NCBI RefSeq assembly: GCF_022843985.1
Contig: NZ_JALHMP010000022.1
Coordinates: 16,677 to 80,676, forward strand
Direction of reading: 5' to 3'
Length of the DNA: 64,000 nt
From: Phreatobacter sp.
GTDB taxonomy: Bacteria; Pseudomonadota; Alphaproteobacteria; Rhizobiales; Phreatobacteraceae
Numbering within the stretch: position 1 is the first letter of the stretch; each line of letters starts with the position of its first letter. Shown one piece after another: positions 17,101-26,628 of this stretch. Under the pieces are notes generated by a model, which searched no databases, was not told the origin of the DNA, and saw only the letters and a program-made list of their open reading frames with translations. The translations under genes were made by a program, and so were the position numbers.

Positions 17101-17719
17101 GCAGCGGATCATCTTCCAGGAGTTCCAGCGCCTGGAACAGGGCGCCAAGGTCGCCCGCGGCCTCGGCCTCGGCCTGTCCATCGTCGAACGCATCGCCCGT
17201 GTGCTCGAACACAAGCTGTCGGTGAAGTCGAAGGTTGGACGCGGCTCGACTTTCGCGGTCGTGGTGCCCGTCGCGCCCGCCCTGCCGGCCGTTGCGCCGG
17301 GGCCCGCTCCGCCGCCGCTGCCGGCGGCGCCGCTCGACGGCCTGACGATCCTCGCCATCGACAACGAGCCGAAGATCCTTGAGGGCATGGATGCACTGCT
17401 GTCCGGCTGGGGCTGCCGCACGCTGCTGGCCGACGGCTGGGCGGCGACCCATGACGTGCTCAATGCCAGCCAGACGCCGCCCGACGTGGTCATCGTCGAC
17501 TACCACCTCGACCACGGCAACGGCCTCGACGTCGTCACCCAGTTGCGCTGGCGCTTCGGAGCCGCGCTGCCCGCCATCCTGATCACCGCGGACCGCAGCC
17601 AGGAGGTGCGCGACCGGGCGCAGGCGAAATCGGTGCACCTCCTGAACAAGCCGGTGCGGCCGGCGGCGCTCCGGGCGCTGCTCGCCCAGTGGCGCGTGCG
17701 CAAGATCGCCGCGGAGTAG
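14174..17719 (+). CDS. Hybrid sensor histidine kinase with N-terminal sodium/solute symporter domain
   Basis: About 1181 residues with four parts. Residues 1-540 form a membrane domain of the sodium:solute symporter family with about 13 helices (ITSIADFIGARYGKSQAVAG, and GGLFWRRANAGGAVAGMAAGL later on). A PAS-like domain around 640-760 leads into a coiled coil (EELERANETLERRVRERTEEL). The kinase has the H-box ASHDILQPLNAARL (H826), the N-box NLISNAIKYT and the G-boxes DSGPGIP and GLGLGLSIVERIA. A C-terminal receiver has acidic pair DN, phospho-acceptor D1109 in VIVDYHLDHG and K in NKPV. The design resembles CbrA/NahK-type kinases. ATG 14174, after an AGGG, replaces an upstream TTG. No partner regulator is adjacent. 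Confidence 0.9.
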   Translation: MSMGLVIILTAFAYLGALFIVAYWGDRRRAQEKAIRQSRTWIYPLSLAVYCTSWTFFGSVGLASRSGFDFLAIYIGPMLLFGLLWPLVRRVVRITKAQNITSIADFIGARYGKSQAVAGMVCLIVTFGTIPYVALQLKAVSASLMTTIRPDEIVNVTQDLPFFGDLALVVAVSMAVFAMLFGTRHADATEHQDGLILAVAAESIVKLVCFLAIGFYVTYVMFGGFADLFGQAMARPDIVGSVLRWPDPSTFIAMSALSFCCAILLPRMFHVGVVENHSEAEIRRASWLFPLYLVLINLFVIPIAIAGLLVFPPGSMDSDMTVVALPMSRGNEILTLAAFIGGLSAATAMVIVASVALSIMISNDVVIPSLLTLRGRLLATEGPADERTDLGPTILMIRRTIILAVMIGAYLYYRVAGEAQLASIGLLSFAAVAQLAPAFFGGLFWRRANAGGAVAGMAAGLAVWAYTLLVPMLATTGALPSSLVATGPFGIEWLRPQNLFGMVDLPPLAHGVFWSLLLNVVLLVGISLLRRASAIEVMQSKVFLPSPPSDYAPSFRLWRSAVTVEDVRSTVARYLGAERTHAAFESYAMEQGIPLEGGAEADIGLLRYSERLLASAIGTASSRLVLSLLLKKRSVSTTDALKLLDDANAAMQYNREALQTALEHARQGVSVFDADGNLMVWNRPFAEVLALPAETLHIGVGFDRILRALAVRGEFGPGDVDDLVAERADRLLRADEPQIERLAMLGLFIEVRAARLPDGGIVTTYTDVTASVAAAEELERANETLERRVRERTEELTRLNAELAKAKQEADEANLSKTRFLAAASHDILQPLNAARLYTTSLVERGTDGDERRLVDNVDASLEAVEEILAALLDISRLDAGAMKPEFGSFRIDELFRQLAVEFAPIAEQKGLSLTFVPTALAIHSDRRLLRRLLQNLISNAIKYTAKGGVLIGCRRRGKKLSLEVHDSGPGIPQAKQRIIFQEFQRLEQGAKVARGLGLGLSIVERIARVLEHKLSVKSKVGRGSTFAVVVPVAPALPAVAPGPAPPPLPAAPLDGLTILAIDNEPKILEGMDALLSGWGCRTLLADGWAATHDVLNASQTPPDVVIVDYHLDHGNGLDVVTQLRWRFGAALPAILITADRSQEVRDRAQAKSVHLLNKPVRPAALRALLAQWRVRKIAAE

Positions 17720-17731
17720 AGCGGCTGCGTG

Positions 17732-18694
17732 TCACTCCGCGCAGGCGGCCGCCATGAAGGTCTCGATCTGCGTCAGGCAGCGGTCGGCGTTGGAGCCGGG
17801 GAAACTGATGAAGACGTGGCAGCCGCCGGCATAGATATCGAGCGAGGCGCTGTTGCCGGCGGCGGCCCAGCGCGGCGCCATGAACAGCGTGTCGTCGACC
17901 AGGGGATCGACGGACCCGACGGTGAAGAGGGCCGGCGGCATGCCCCGGAGGTCGGCATGAAGCGGCGAGATGTCGGGGTCGCGCACGTCGCCGCCCTGGA
18001 CCAGGAAATGGCGCACGAACATCTCGATGTCGCGGGTGTTGAGCACCAGCTTCTCGCTCCCCCAGCGCCGCACCGAGGGGGTCAGGGCGAGATCGTAGCA
18101 GCCGGCATGGAGATTGGCGGCGCGGAAAGGCATGATGCCATGCCGGTCGCGCAGGCGCAGCAGCGTGACGGCAGCCAGATGGGCGCCGGCGCTCTCGCCG
18201 CCGATGACCAGTCGGTCGGTACCGAACAGCGCCTTGGCCTCGCGGGTGATCCACAGCGCGGCGGCCTCGCAGTCGTCAGGCCCCTGGGGATAGGGATGTT
18301 CGGGTGCGAGACGATAGTCGACGGAGACGCAGGCCATGCCGGCCCGGTCGGCGAAGCGCTCCAGCCACTGGTCCTGCTGGTCGACACTGCCGAGGACCCA
18401 GCCGCCACCGTGGATGTGGAGATAGACGCCTTTCGGGCTCGCGGGCGCGATGATCCTGAGGTCGATGGGTCCATGCGGTCCCGCCATGGTGATGGTCCGC
18501 GCCCGCGGCGAGGGCACCGGTGCGGGAAAGGCGCCGCGCCCCTCGCGCCGCATCTGCCGGATGATGGCGGGGGCGAAGGCCCAGTTGTCCCAGGTTTCGA
18601 GCCTCTTGATGATGGCCGCATTGACCGCGAGGGCATCGGCGGGCGCCTGGCCGGGGGCGAAGGAGGTGGCGATGGCGCTGGACAGGTCGATCAT
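17732..18694 (-). CDS. Alpha/beta hydrolase, hormone-sensitive-lipase family esterase
   Basis: A cytoplasmic esterase/lipase candidate of 320 residues. The HSL-family oxyanion motif HGGGW is at 95-99. The nucleophile elbow GESAG at 166-170 gives S168. The acid is probably the Asp in VGSVDPLVDDT and the base the His in GGCHVFISFPG. No signal peptide is seen, so the substrate is probably a small acyl ester, but it cannot be read from the sequence. It is convergent with the histidine kinase (12 bp between stops) and divergent from the patatin gene. Confidence 0.88.
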   Translation of the reverse strand: MIDLSSAIATSFAPGQAPADALAVNAAIIKRLETWDNWAFAPAIIRQMRREGRGAFPAPVPSPRARTITMAGPHGPIDLRIIAPASPKGVYLHIHGGGWVLGSVDQQDQWLERFADRAGMACVSVDYRLAPEHPYPQGPDDCEAAALWITREAKALFGTDRLVIGGESAGAHLAAVTLLRLRDRHGIMPFRAANLHAGCYDLALTPSVRRWGSEKLVLNTRDIEMFVRHFLVQGGDVRDPDISPLHADLRGMPPALFTVGSVDPLVDDTLFMAPRWAAAGNSASLDIYAGGCHVFISFPGSNADRCLTQIETFMAAACAE

Positions 18695-18798
18695 GATTCA
18701 TCCGCCTCGGGGTGCCGCGATGAAAGCCCGGCGGGACGGCGAGGGCAAGTCAGCGAACGGGCTCCCGCCATGCGGCCGGCTGGGCTAGACTTGGTGAC

Positions 18799-19695
18799 AT
18801 GGCTCCACCCGTTCGCGCGCCGCGTTTGACACCGTCCCACGACTTCGCCCTGGTCCTCGGCGGCGGCGGTGCCAAGGGCCTCGCCCATATCGTGGTGATC
18901 GAGGCGCTGGACGAACTCGGCATCCGCCCGCGCGAGGTCGCCGGCACCTCCATCGGCGCCATCGTCGGCGCCTGCTACTGCGCCGGGATGAGCGGCGCCG
19001 AGATGCGCGACCATGCCCTCGGCGTGCTGCGCATGAAGCCCGACGTGCTGCGGGCGCTGTTCGCGGCACGGGTCGGGCGCTTCTCCGACATTCTGCGCGG
19101 CGGCCTGACCAACCCGGTGCTGGTCGACGCGGAGAAGCTGCTCGCCGCCTTCCTCCCGCCGGCCGTGCCAGAGACTTTCGAGAGCCTCGTCACGCCGCTG
19201 ACGGTGGTGGCGACCGACTATTATGCCCGTGTCGATGTCGGCTTCGCCGACGGACCGCTGGTGCCGGCCGTCGCCGCCTCGATGGCGATTCCCGGCGCCA
19301 TTCGCCCCGTCCGCCACCGCGGCCACGTGCTGATCGACGGCGGCACCATCAACCCCGTGCCGGTGGACAGGGTGACGGCCGCGGTGACTCTGGCCGTCGA
19401 CGTGTTGAGCGAATCGGGGACGGAACGCCAGATCGACGACATCATCCCCGAGCCCTGGGACGCCATATTCGGCTCGGTGACGCTGATGATGCAGGTCCTC
19501 AGTGCGATCCGGCTGGCGGAACATCGTCCGACCATCCACCTGCGCCCGCCGGTCGATGCGTTCCGCGTGCTGGATTTCCTGCGCGCCGGGGAGATCATGA
19601 CAGCCTGCGAGCCGGTGAAGGACGAGGTCAAGCGCCGGCTGACCCTGGCGCTGGAGGCGATTCCCGCCGAACCCGCCATCGGCGAGAGCCTCTGA
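18799..19695 (+). CDS. Patatin-like phospholipase family protein
   Basis: An acyl hydrolase of 298 residues with the patatin Ser-Asp dyad. The oxyanion loop is LVLGGGGAKGLAH (19-30), the nucleophile S51 in GTSIGA and the Asp at 180 in LIDGGTINPVP. There is no signal peptide, which fits the RssA-like cytoplasmic group. ATG 18799 gives a short N-terminal extension before the core. Its stop lies 2 bp from the convergent mutL stop. Confidence 0.9.
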   Translation: MAPPVRAPRLTPSHDFALVLGGGGAKGLAHIVVIEALDELGIRPREVAGTSIGAIVGACYCAGMSGAEMRDHALGVLRMKPDVLRALFAARVGRFSDILRGGLTNPVLVDAEKLLAAFLPPAVPETFESLVTPLTVVATDYYARVDVGFADGPLVPAVAASMAIPGAIRPVRHRGHVLIDGGTINPVPVDRVTAAVTLAVDVLSESGTERQIDDIIPEPWDAIFGSVTLMMQVLSAIRLAEHRPTIHLRPPVDAFRVLDFLRAGEIMTACEPVKDEVKRRLTLALEAIPAEPAIGESL

Positions 19696-19697
19696 CC

Positions 19698-21500
19698 TCA
19701 GCGCCGTCCGAAAAGCCGCTCCACGTCGGCAAGCGACAGGCTCACCGATGTCGGCCGCCCGTGGTTGCACTGGGCCGATCCCGGCGTCGCCTCCATCTCG
19801 CGCAGCAGCGCGTTCATCTCGGCGGGCCGCAGCAGCCGCCCGGCCCGGACGGAGCCGTGGCAGGCCATGGTGGCGGCGACCGCCATGAGCCGCTGCTCCA
19901 GCGGGCCCGTGCTGTCCCATTCGGCGAGGTGCTCGGCGATGTCGCGGGTCAGCGCCTCGGCATCGACCTCGCCGAGCATGGCCGGGGTCTCGCGCACGAC
20001 GACGGCGCCCGGCCCGAAGCCCTCGACGACGAGGCCGAAGGCGGCGAGGTCGGCGGCGCGCTCAAGAAGGCGGGCGGCATCGGCCGGGTCGAGTTCGACC
20101 ACGACGGGGATGAGCACCGCCTGGCGGGCGATGCCGCTCTCCGCCATCTGCCGCTTCAGCCGCTCGTAGACGAGGCGCTCATGGGCGGCGTGCTGGTCGA
20201 CGATGACGAGGCCGCCGCGGGTCTGCGCCAGGATGTAGGTGCCGTGGACCTGGGCCCGCGCCACGCCCAGCGGCCGGTCGAGATCATCGTCGGGCGGGGC
20301 GCCCTCGCCCGCCCGCGCATCGGCTGATGGCGCGAGGTCGAGCGCGAAGCCGGCCTGCGCCGTCTCGCCGAAGCCCTGAGGCGCAGGGGACGGGAAGGGG
20401 CGGGACGGCGAGGCGCGCCAGTCCCAGCCGCGCGCCGGAACCGACGGCCCTGCCGGGCGGAAGGCGGCGAGGGTGGCCGCGCCGATGGTCGTCGCGGTCG
20501 TCGGCGAGGCCGCCGCGATGACCTCGCGGACCGCCGCCACGATGAGGCCGCGGACGAGGGCGGCATCGCGGAACCGGACCTCGGTCTTGGCGGGGTGGAC
20601 ATTGACGTCGACCTCATGGGGATCGAGCTCGAGGAAGAGGGCGACGGCCGGGTGACGGTCGCGCGGCATGGTGTCGGCATAGGCGCCGCGCAGCGCGCCG
20701 AGCACCAGCCGGTCGCGGATCGGCCGACCGTTGACGAAGAGAAACTGGCTCGCCGCCGTGGCCTTGCCGAAGGTCGGCAGGCCGGCGAAGCCGAACAGGC
20801 GCACCGCACCGCGCCACACGTCGATCGGCAGGGCGTTCTCGGCGAAGTCGCGGCCCGCGACGTCGGCGATGCGGGCGAGGAGTCCGGCCTCGCCGAAGGC
20901 CTGGGCGGGAAAATGACGTGTCGACCCGTCGGCATCGGCGACCGAGAAGGCAACCGTCGGATGGGCCAGGGCCAGGCGCTTCACCACCTCGGCGACGGCG
21001 GCGGCTTCGGCGCGGTCACTCTTGAGGAATTTCAGCCGCGCGGGCGTCGCCGCGAAGAGGTCGGCGATCTCCACCCGCGTCCCGGCGGCAAGGGCTGCCG
21101 GGCGGCATTCGCCCTTGCGGCCGGCATCGACGGTCAGCGACCAGGCATGGGCCTCGGCGGCATGGCGGGTGGTGAGGGTGAGACGGGAGACGGCGCCGAT
21201 GGAGGGCAGCGCCTCACCGCGGAAGCCGAGAGTACGGATGTCGAGAAGGTCCTCGTCGTCGAGCTTCGAGGTCGCGTGCCGCTCGACACAGAGGGCAAGG
21301 TCGTCGCGGCTCATGCCGGAGCCGTCGTCAGCGACGCGGATGAGCCGGCGGCCGCCGGCCTCGATCAGCACGTCGATGCGGGAGGCGCCGGCATCGAGGG
21401 CGTTCTCGACCAGTTCCTTCACCGCCGCGGCGGGACGCTCGATCACCTCGCCGGCGGCGATGCGGTTGACGACACCTTCAGGAAGCTGGCGGACGACCAT
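19698..21500 (-). CDS. mutL: DNA mismatch repair protein MutL
   Basis: An ATPase and nicking endonuclease that couples MutS to downstream repair. The 600 residues have the GHKL ATPase N-terminus: [44 protein letters not shown] and [10 protein letters not shown]. The C-terminal endonuclease metal motif [12 protein letters not shown] starts at D431, with the later [10 protein letters not shown] and QCNHGRPT blocks. This marks a MutL that nicks DNA itself, as expected in organisms lacking MutH and Dam. The central linker (330-400) is Pro/Ala-rich. MutS is not in the window. Confidence 0.95.
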   Translation of the reverse strand: MVVRQLPEGVVNRIAAGEVIERPAAAVKELVENALDAGASRIDVLIEAGGRRLIRVADDGSGMSRDDLALCVERHATSKLDDEDLLDIRTLGFRGEALPSIGAVSRLTLTTRHAAEAHAWSLTVDAGRKGECRPAALAAGTRVEIADLFAATPARLKFLKSDRAEAAAVAEVVKRLALAHPTVAFSVADADGSTRHFPAQAFGEAGLLARIADVAGRDFAENALPIDVWRGAVRLFGFAGLPTFGKATAASQFLFVNGRPIRDRLVLGALRGAYADTMPRDRHPAVALFLELDPHEVDVNVHPAKTEVRFRDAALVRGLIVAAVREVIAAASPTTATTIGAATLAAFRPAGPSVPARGWDWRASPSRPFPSPAPQGFGETAQAGFALDLAPSADARAGEGAPPDDDLDRPLGVARAQVHGTYILAQTRGGLVIVDQHAAHERLVYERLKRQMAESGIARQAVLIPVVVELDPADAARLLERAADLAAFGLVVEGFGPGAVVVRETPAMLGEVDAEALTRDIAEHLAEWDSTGPLEQRLMAVAATMACHGSVRAGRLLRPAEMNALLREMEATPGSAQCNHGRPTSVSLSLADVERLFGRR

Positions 21501-21530
21501 GGGGGATCCTAGCGCCCGGCGGCCGGGACG

Positions 21531-23045
21531 TCAGGACCGGTCACGGATCAGGGCCCGGAGCCCGGAGCCGACGGCCGGCCGGCGTGATTCCCGCGCCACC
21601 ACGCCCTGGGCCAGGACGGCGGCACCGAGGGTCTGCGGCCGGACTTCGGGCCGCGGTTCCGGCCGCTGGTCGGCGCGGACGCGGGTGGCCGGAGCCGCCG
21701 CGGGAACCGGCGCCGCGGCGGGCTCGGCCGTGGACATGACCTCGGCGCGCACCGGACGCGGCTGGGAGAACAGCGCGCCCTGGGCGAGCTTCACCTCGTA
21801 GTCCAGCAGGTCGACGACGACCGCCTCCGTCTCGACATCCTCGACCACGAGGTCGATGCCGTAGCGCAGGAAGAGGCCGGAGAGATCGGCGACATGGATG
21901 GCGGCGCCAGTCTCGGCGGACCGCGCGAGCATCAGGGAGGCCGGCACCTTGACCAGGCGAATGCCCTTGTCGGCGAGGTCGCGCGGCTCGACGCGCAGGT
22001 CGCGGACGCCGTCCATGGCGAAGCGGAAGCCCTTGTCGGAGAGACTGCGCAGGGTCTCGACGTCCAGCGCGTTCATCGCGCGCACCGTCGCCTGGCTGAA
22101 GCCGAGCACCAGCGAGCCGGCGATGCTGCGTGCGGCCTCGAGCGAGGCGATGAGCTCGGTGGCGAAGGCCGCATCCGCCAGCGAGGACCCGGAGAGGTCG
22201 CAGACCAGGCCGACGTCGCGGTTGCGGGCAGTGAGGCGGCGGACGATCTGCACGCAGCGGCCGAGCACCTCGGCGTCGAGCCCCGGCATGAGGCCGGCAT
22301 CATCGGCGAGGCTGCGATAGTCCTCGGGCAGCAGCACCTCACCCTCGGCCGTGCGCAGGCGCACCGAGGCCTGGTAGGAACGCACCTTGCGCTGCGGCAG
22401 GGTGACGATGGGCTGCAGGAAGAGCTCGTAGCGCTTGGCGGAGATGGCCTCGTCGATGAGGCGGATGGCGTCGGAGCGTGCGAGACCGGCGAACACCTCC
22501 GGCAGGTCCACGGCAGGCTGGCGCGCCTCGGCCTGGCGGCGCAGCTGGGCGGCCTGCCGCTGCAGGACCTGGACGGGAGGCGGCGGAGGCGGCGGGGCCA
22601 CCGCGACCGGCGGCGTGGCAGGCACTGGTTCCGGCGCGTAGCCGGCGGACTGGAGGATCGCTTCCTCGTGCAGTTGCAGGGTTTCGGCAAACTGCTTGAC
22701 GATGCCGCCAAGTTCGGCGACCTCGGCCACGAGCGGATCCGTCGCCGGACGCGACCGGTCTTGCGCCAGCGCCTCGAAACGCTCGAACCGCTCGGTGAGG
22801 GCAGCGAGGTTGCGCGTCGCCTCGCCGCTGGCGCGGGTCAGCTCGGCGAAACGTGCCTCCGCGGCAGCCCGGTCGGCGCCGATCTGGCCGCCGAAATGGC
22901 CGATGACCATGGCGAGCAGAAGTGTCAGCCCGACCGCGGCCGCCGTTCCCGCGCCGACCGCTCCCACGGTGAAGGCGAGCACCGACGCCGACCCGGCGAT
23001 GGCCACCATGCAGAGCGCGATGAAATAGGAACCCGATCGGGGCAT
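21531..23045 (-). CDS. Membrane-anchored degenerate EAL-domain protein
   Basis: About 504 residues from MPRSGSYFIALCMVAIAG. There are two N-terminal transmembrane segments (about 6-28 and 34-55), a coiled coil (about 60-140), a Pro-rich linker and an EAL domain from about 200 (DAIRLIDEAISAKRYELFLQPIVTLPQRKVRSYQASVRLR). The catalytic EAL triplet, normally in YEALLR, reads QAS here. Metal and base residues in later blocks are also not evident, so c-di-GMP hydrolysis is unlikely and a binding or scaffolding role is more probable. The C-terminal 60 residues are Pro/Ala-rich. The frame is open to 23126, but ATG 23045 directly starts the membrane segment and matches the N-terminus of this rhizobial family. 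Confidence 0.82.
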   Translation of the reverse strand: MPRSGSYFIALCMVAIAGSASVLAFTVGAVGAGTAAAVGLTLLLAMVIGHFGGQIGADRAAAEARFAELTRASGEATRNLAALTERFERFEALAQDRSRPATDPLVAEVAELGGIVKQFAETLQLHEEAILQSAGYAPEPVPATPPVAVAPPPPPPPVQVLQRQAAQLRRQAEARQPAVDLPEVFAGLARSDAIRLIDEAISAKRYELFLQPIVTLPQRKVRSYQASVRLRTAEGEVLLPEDYRSLADDAGLMPGLDAEVLGRCVQIVRRLTARNRDVGLVCDLSGSSLADAAFATELIASLEAARSIAGSLVLGFSQATVRAMNALDVETLRSLSDKGFRFAMDGVRDLRVEPRDLADKGIRLVKVPASLMLARSAETGAAIHVADLSGLFLRYGIDLVVEDVETEAVVVDLLDYEVKLAQGALFSQPRPVRAEVMSTAEPAAAPVPAAAPATRVRADQRPEPRPEVRPQTLGAAVLAQGVVARESRRPAVGSGLRALIRDRS

Positions 23046-23263
23046 GTTGTGCCGAATGTGATCCGTTGGCCGTTGAACCGTGCCGGAGAATGCATTGCGC
23101 GATGCTGATTCGTCTCGCATTTCCATGCGGCGAACCGGCTCAGGCGCGCTTCCCCACAGGACAGTGCCGCGATCTGCCGGAACCGTGGCGCCTTCAGCAA
23201 AAGGTCTTATTGCGCTGCATCATCACGCTGGCGAAAGTTTGCGCCCGCGAAGGAGGTGCGCCC

Positions 23264-23716
23264 ATGCCGATCCGTTCCATCCGGTCCCTCGCCTATGAGG
23301 ACCTGAGGCCCGGCCTGTCCGAGATGGTGCTGAAGACCGTGACGGATCAGGACGTCGTCGGTTTTGCCGATATTTCCGGTGACCAGAACCCGATTCATCT
23401 CTGCGACGTCTATGCCGCCAAGACCCGGTTCGGGCAGCGCATCGCCCATGGCCTCTATACGGCGAGCCTCATCTCGGCGGTGATCGGCACGCGCCTGCCG
23501 GGCCCGGGGGCCGTTTACCTGTCGCAGACCTTGAACTTCCGGGCGCCGGTGAAGATCGGCGACGTCGTCAGGGTCCATGTCGAGGTCGCCGAGCTGATCC
23601 CGGCGCGTCAGCGGGCGCGCCTCGTCTGCGAATGCGCCGTCGATGCCGCGGTGGTCCTTGAGGGCGAGGCCTGGGTCCGGGTTCCCTCGCGCGCCGAACT
23701 CGATGCCGCGGCCTGA
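23264..23716 (+). CDS. MaoC-family hydratase
   Basis: A hot-dog-fold enoyl-CoA hydratase-type protein of 150 residues. The hydratase-2 motif is visible as DISGDQNPIHLCDVYAAKTRFGQRIAHGL, with probable catalytic D40 and H45. This small single-domain form resembles PhaJ/MaoC proteins that supply (R)-3-hydroxyacyl-CoA. A strong AGGAGG (23251-23256) eight bases before ATG 23264 fixes the start against the longer open frame. The next gene, ribF, is unrelated in pathway. Confidence 0.88.
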   Translation: MPIRSIRSLAYEDLRPGLSEMVLKTVTDQDVVGFADISGDQNPIHLCDVYAAKTRFGQRIAHGLYTASLISAVIGTRLPGPGAVYLSQTLNFRAPVKIGDVVRVHVEVAELIPARQRARLVCECAVDAAVVLEGEAWVRVPSRAELDAAA

Positions 23717-23802
23717 GACCGCACAGGCTGCTTGACGGGCCGGGCCGGCATCGGCAGGGTCCGCCGCGCCAAGCCCATGCCCATTGAAGCCCCGCGCCCA
23801 CC

Positions 23803-24762
23803 ATGTCCCTGATCCTGCCGCCGCCACGGCCGACCACCGCTTTTCCGGTCCTGGCCCGCGGAGACACCGTGCCAGGCTCCCTGCGCGGCGCGGTCGTCGC
23901 CATCGGCAATTTCGACGGCGTGCATCGCGGCCACAAACATGTGGTGGCAGCGGCCCGGGCGGCGGCCGGAGGGCGGCCGGTGGTCGTCATGACCTTCGAG
24001 CCGCATCCGCGCGTCTATTTCCAGCCGGAGGTCCCGCTGTTCCGCCTCAGCGACGCCGCCGCCAAGGCCCGTCTTCTGGCCGGGCTCGGGATCGACGCAC
24101 TGGCGGTTCTGCCCTTCGATCGCAGCCTCGCGGAAACCTCCGCCGACGCCTTCGAGACGGACCTGCTCGTCGACTGGCTCGGCGCCGCCGAGGTGATCGT
24201 CGGGCGTGATTTCCATTATGGCGCGCGGCGCGGCGGCCATGTCGAAACCCTGCGGCAGGCAGGGCGCGCCAAGGGGTTCGGCGTGGTCCAGGTCGAGGCG
24301 CTCGACAGCGCCAGGGGCACCATTTCATCCTCGGCGATCCGCGAGGCCCTGGCCGCCGGCGATCTCGACGAGGCCAACGGCCAGCTTGGCCATGCCTGGT
24401 TCATCTCCGCGACCGTCATCCACGGCGAGAAGCGCGGCCGCACACTCGGCTATCCGACGGCGAACCTGCGGCTCGATCCCGCCTGCGGGCTGCGCCACGG
24501 CATCTATGCGGTGAAGGTCGGGCTCGCGGGACGCTGGCTCGACGGCGTCGCGAGCTTCGGCCGCCGGCCGACTTTCGACAATGGTGCGCCGCTGCTGGAG
24601 GTCCATGTCTTCGACCTCAACGAGAACCTCTACGACCGCACCCTCGACATCGCCTTCGCCGGCTACCTGCGCGGGGAAGCGAAGTTCGATTCCCTCGAGG
24701 CGCTGGTCGCACAGATGGACCAGGACAGCCGGGATGCCCGGATGATCCTCGACCCGGGCTAA
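23803..24762 (+). CDS. ribF: Bifunctional riboflavin kinase / FAD synthetase RibF
   Basis: Phosphorylates riboflavin to FMN and adenylates FMN to FAD. The N-terminal nucleotidyltransferase domain shows AIGNFDGVHRGHKHVV and TFEPHPRVYF. The C-terminal flavokinase shows GEKRGRTLGYPTANLRL, VASFGRRPTF, LLEVHVFDLNENLYDRTLDIAFAGYLR and the FDSLEALVAQMDQD tail. The 319 residues are standard. It lies after the MaoC gene with an 86-bp gap, and a weak terminator follows the stop. Confidence 0.95.
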   Translation: MSLILPPPRPTTAFPVLARGDTVPGSLRGAVVAIGNFDGVHRGHKHVVAAARAAAGGRPVVVMTFEPHPRVYFQPEVPLFRLSDAAAKARLLAGLGIDALAVLPFDRSLAETSADAFETDLLVDWLGAAEVIVGRDFHYGARRGGHVETLRQAGRAKGFGVVQVEALDSARGTISSSAIREALAAGDLDEANGQLGHAWFISATVIHGEKRGRTLGYPTANLRLDPACGLRHGIYAVKVGLAGRWLDGVASFGRRPTFDNGAPLLEVHVFDLNENLYDRTLDIAFAGYLRGEAKFDSLEALVAQMDQDSRDARMILDPG

Positions 24763-24776
24763 ACCATAGGTTTTTT
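24761..24776 (+). terminator. Weak hairpin plus T-tract after ribF
   Basis: AAACC-ATA-GGTTT, followed by further T residues to 24776, overlaps the ribF stop codon. The stem is only five base pairs, but the T-tract is the longest in this part of the window. It may be an intrinsic terminator. Confidence 0.35.
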
Positions 24777-24880
24777 CTGCAGTTTGGCAGAATTTGGAAC
24801 CACATTCCCCTATTGTTGATCTGATCTTAACCACAAGGCCGTCCTACTCGGACACCATTCATTTTCAAGGACGGCTCCTC

Positions 24881-26590
24881 ATGCTCTCCCGCCTTCCGGC
24901 ACTCAAGATCGGCGGCAAGTCCGTCGCCTTCGTGATTTTCCTTCTCGCCATCACCGCTGTCGTCACGGTTGTCGCCGGCTGGTCGCTGATCCAGTCCCGC
25001 AACAACGAGGAGGCGCAGCGCGACGCGCAGACCAACCTGCGCAGCCTGGCGGTCCTGTTCTCCATGACCCATGCCGACAGCCGCTTCGCCGTGGTCGGCG
25101 ACCGGGTGACGGATCTGCGGGCCGGCGCCATGCCGACCTTCAACGACCACACCATCGTGGACCGTACGGTCCAGGCGGTCGGCGGTGTCGCCACGATCTT
25201 CGTCACCGACGACAAGGGCCTGTTCATCCGTCGCACCACCAATGTGAAAAGGGAGAACGGTGACCGGGCCGTCGGCACGGCGCTCGCCGCCGATCATCCG
25301 GCGCAGACCCCGCTGAAGGCCGGCCAGCCCTATTACGGTCCGGCGATGCTGTTCGGCCGCTCCTTCTACACGGCCTACCAGCCTGTGCTCGACACGGCCG
25401 GGCGGGTCATCGGCGTTCTGTTCATCGGCATTCCCACCGCGGAGATGCAGGCCGAGGCGCTGCAGACGCTCTACGGGATGGTCGCGGCTCTGCTGGCCAT
25501 CGTCGTGGTACTCGGCGGTCTCGCCGCCTTCGTCGTGCGCCGGGCGGTGAAGCCGCTGGTGGCGGCCACGAAGTCGCTCGAGCGCGTCGCTGCCGGAGAC
25601 CTCGATACCCCGATCGCCGCCTCCGCCCGCAGCGACGAGATCGGCGACCTGACGCGCGCCCTGCTGGTCCTGCGCGACAATGCCCGCGCGGCCAAGACGG
25701 CCGAGAGCGAACGCCTCGCCGAGGCGGAAGCCCGGGCGGAACGCGGTCGCCGGCTCGAAGCCGCGGTTGTCGGCTACGAGAGGAACATGGCGGCCCGCAT
25801 CGCCGATGCCAACGCTGCCGTCAGCGGGCTCGACACCAGTGCTTCCGCGCTCAACGCGGCCTCGGCCGCCATGGCGGGCAAGGTCAGCAATGCGTCGGGC
25901 GCGACCGACGAGGCCACCACCAACATGCATGCGGTGGCGAGCGCCGCCCACCAGCTCGCCGCCTCCATCACCGAGATCGGCCGCCAGGTGTCGGCCTCCT
26001 CCGAAGTCGCCGGCCGGGCGGTCAAAGAAGCGGGGGAAACCGGTTCGCGTGTCGCCGAACTGGACGGCGCGGCGCGCAAGATCGGCGAGGTCATCAGCCT
26101 GATCAATGCCGTGGCCGAGCAGACCAACCTGCTCGCCCTCAATGCGACGATCGAGGCGGCCCGCGCCGGCGAGGCCGGCAAGGGCTTCGCCGTCGTCGCC
26201 TCCGAGGTGAAGCAGCTTGCCGGCCAGACCGCCAAGGCGACCGAAGAGATCGCTTCCCAGGTCAGCCGGATGCAGGCAGCCACCAATGCCACGGTGCAGG
26301 CCATCGGCGTCATCACCGAGACGATCGGCTCGATGGACCATATCACCACGGCCATCGCCGCGGCGGTGGACGAGCAGCAGGCCTCCACGGCAGAGATCTC
26401 GCGGGCGATCTCCCAGGCCAACAGCCATGCGGATCTGGCCCGGCGTTCGATCCTCGACGTCAGCGGTGCGGCCGCCGGCACCGGACAGTCCGCCGCCGAG
26501 GTGAACGAGGCGAGCCGCCGGCTGGCCGGCTGCTCGGCCAGCATCGAGGATGCGCTGAAGTCCTTCGTCACCGAGGTGCGCGCCGCCTGA
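24881..26590 (+). CDS. Methyl-accepting chemotaxis protein with periplasmic Cache domain
   Basis: A chemoreceptor of 569 residues. The first transmembrane helix is at about 15-38 ([23 protein letters not shown]). A periplasmic single Cache-like domain at about 45-195 includes [18 protein letters not shown] and the region ending [12 protein letters not shown]. The second helix is at about 205-225, followed by a HAMP domain ([26 protein letters not shown]). The signalling tip is [28 protein letters not shown] and the adjacent [15 protein letters not shown]. No C-terminal CheR-binding pentapeptide is present. ATG 24881, with AAGGA upstream, directly precedes the first helix. The ligand is unknown. 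Confidence 0.93.
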   Translation: MLSRLPALKIGGKSVAFVIFLLAITAVVTVVAGWSLIQSRNNEEAQRDAQTNLRSLAVLFSMTHADSRFAVVGDRVTDLRAGAMPTFNDHTIVDRTVQAVGGVATIFVTDDKGLFIRRTTNVKRENGDRAVGTALAADHPAQTPLKAGQPYYGPAMLFGRSFYTAYQPVLDTAGRVIGVLFIGIPTAEMQAEALQTLYGMVAALLAIVVVLGGLAAFVVRRAVKPLVAATKSLERVAAGDLDTPIAASARSDEIGDLTRALLVLRDNARAAKTAESERLAEAEARAERGRRLEAAVVGYERNMAARIADANAAVSGLDTSASALNAASAAMAGKVSNASGATDEATTNMHAVASAAHQLAASITEIGRQVSASSEVAGRAVKEAGETGSRVAELDGAARKIGEVISLINAVAEQTNLLALNATIEAARAGEAGKGFAVVASEVKQLAGQTAKATEEIASQVSRMQAATNATVQAIGVITETIGSMDHITTAIAAAVDEQQASTAEISRAISQANSHADLARRSILDVSGAAAGTGQSAAEVNEASRRLAGCSASIEDALKSFVTEVRAA

Positions 26591-26628
26591 TCAGCGGGGC
26601 TCATGAGCCCCATGACCATGTTCCATTG

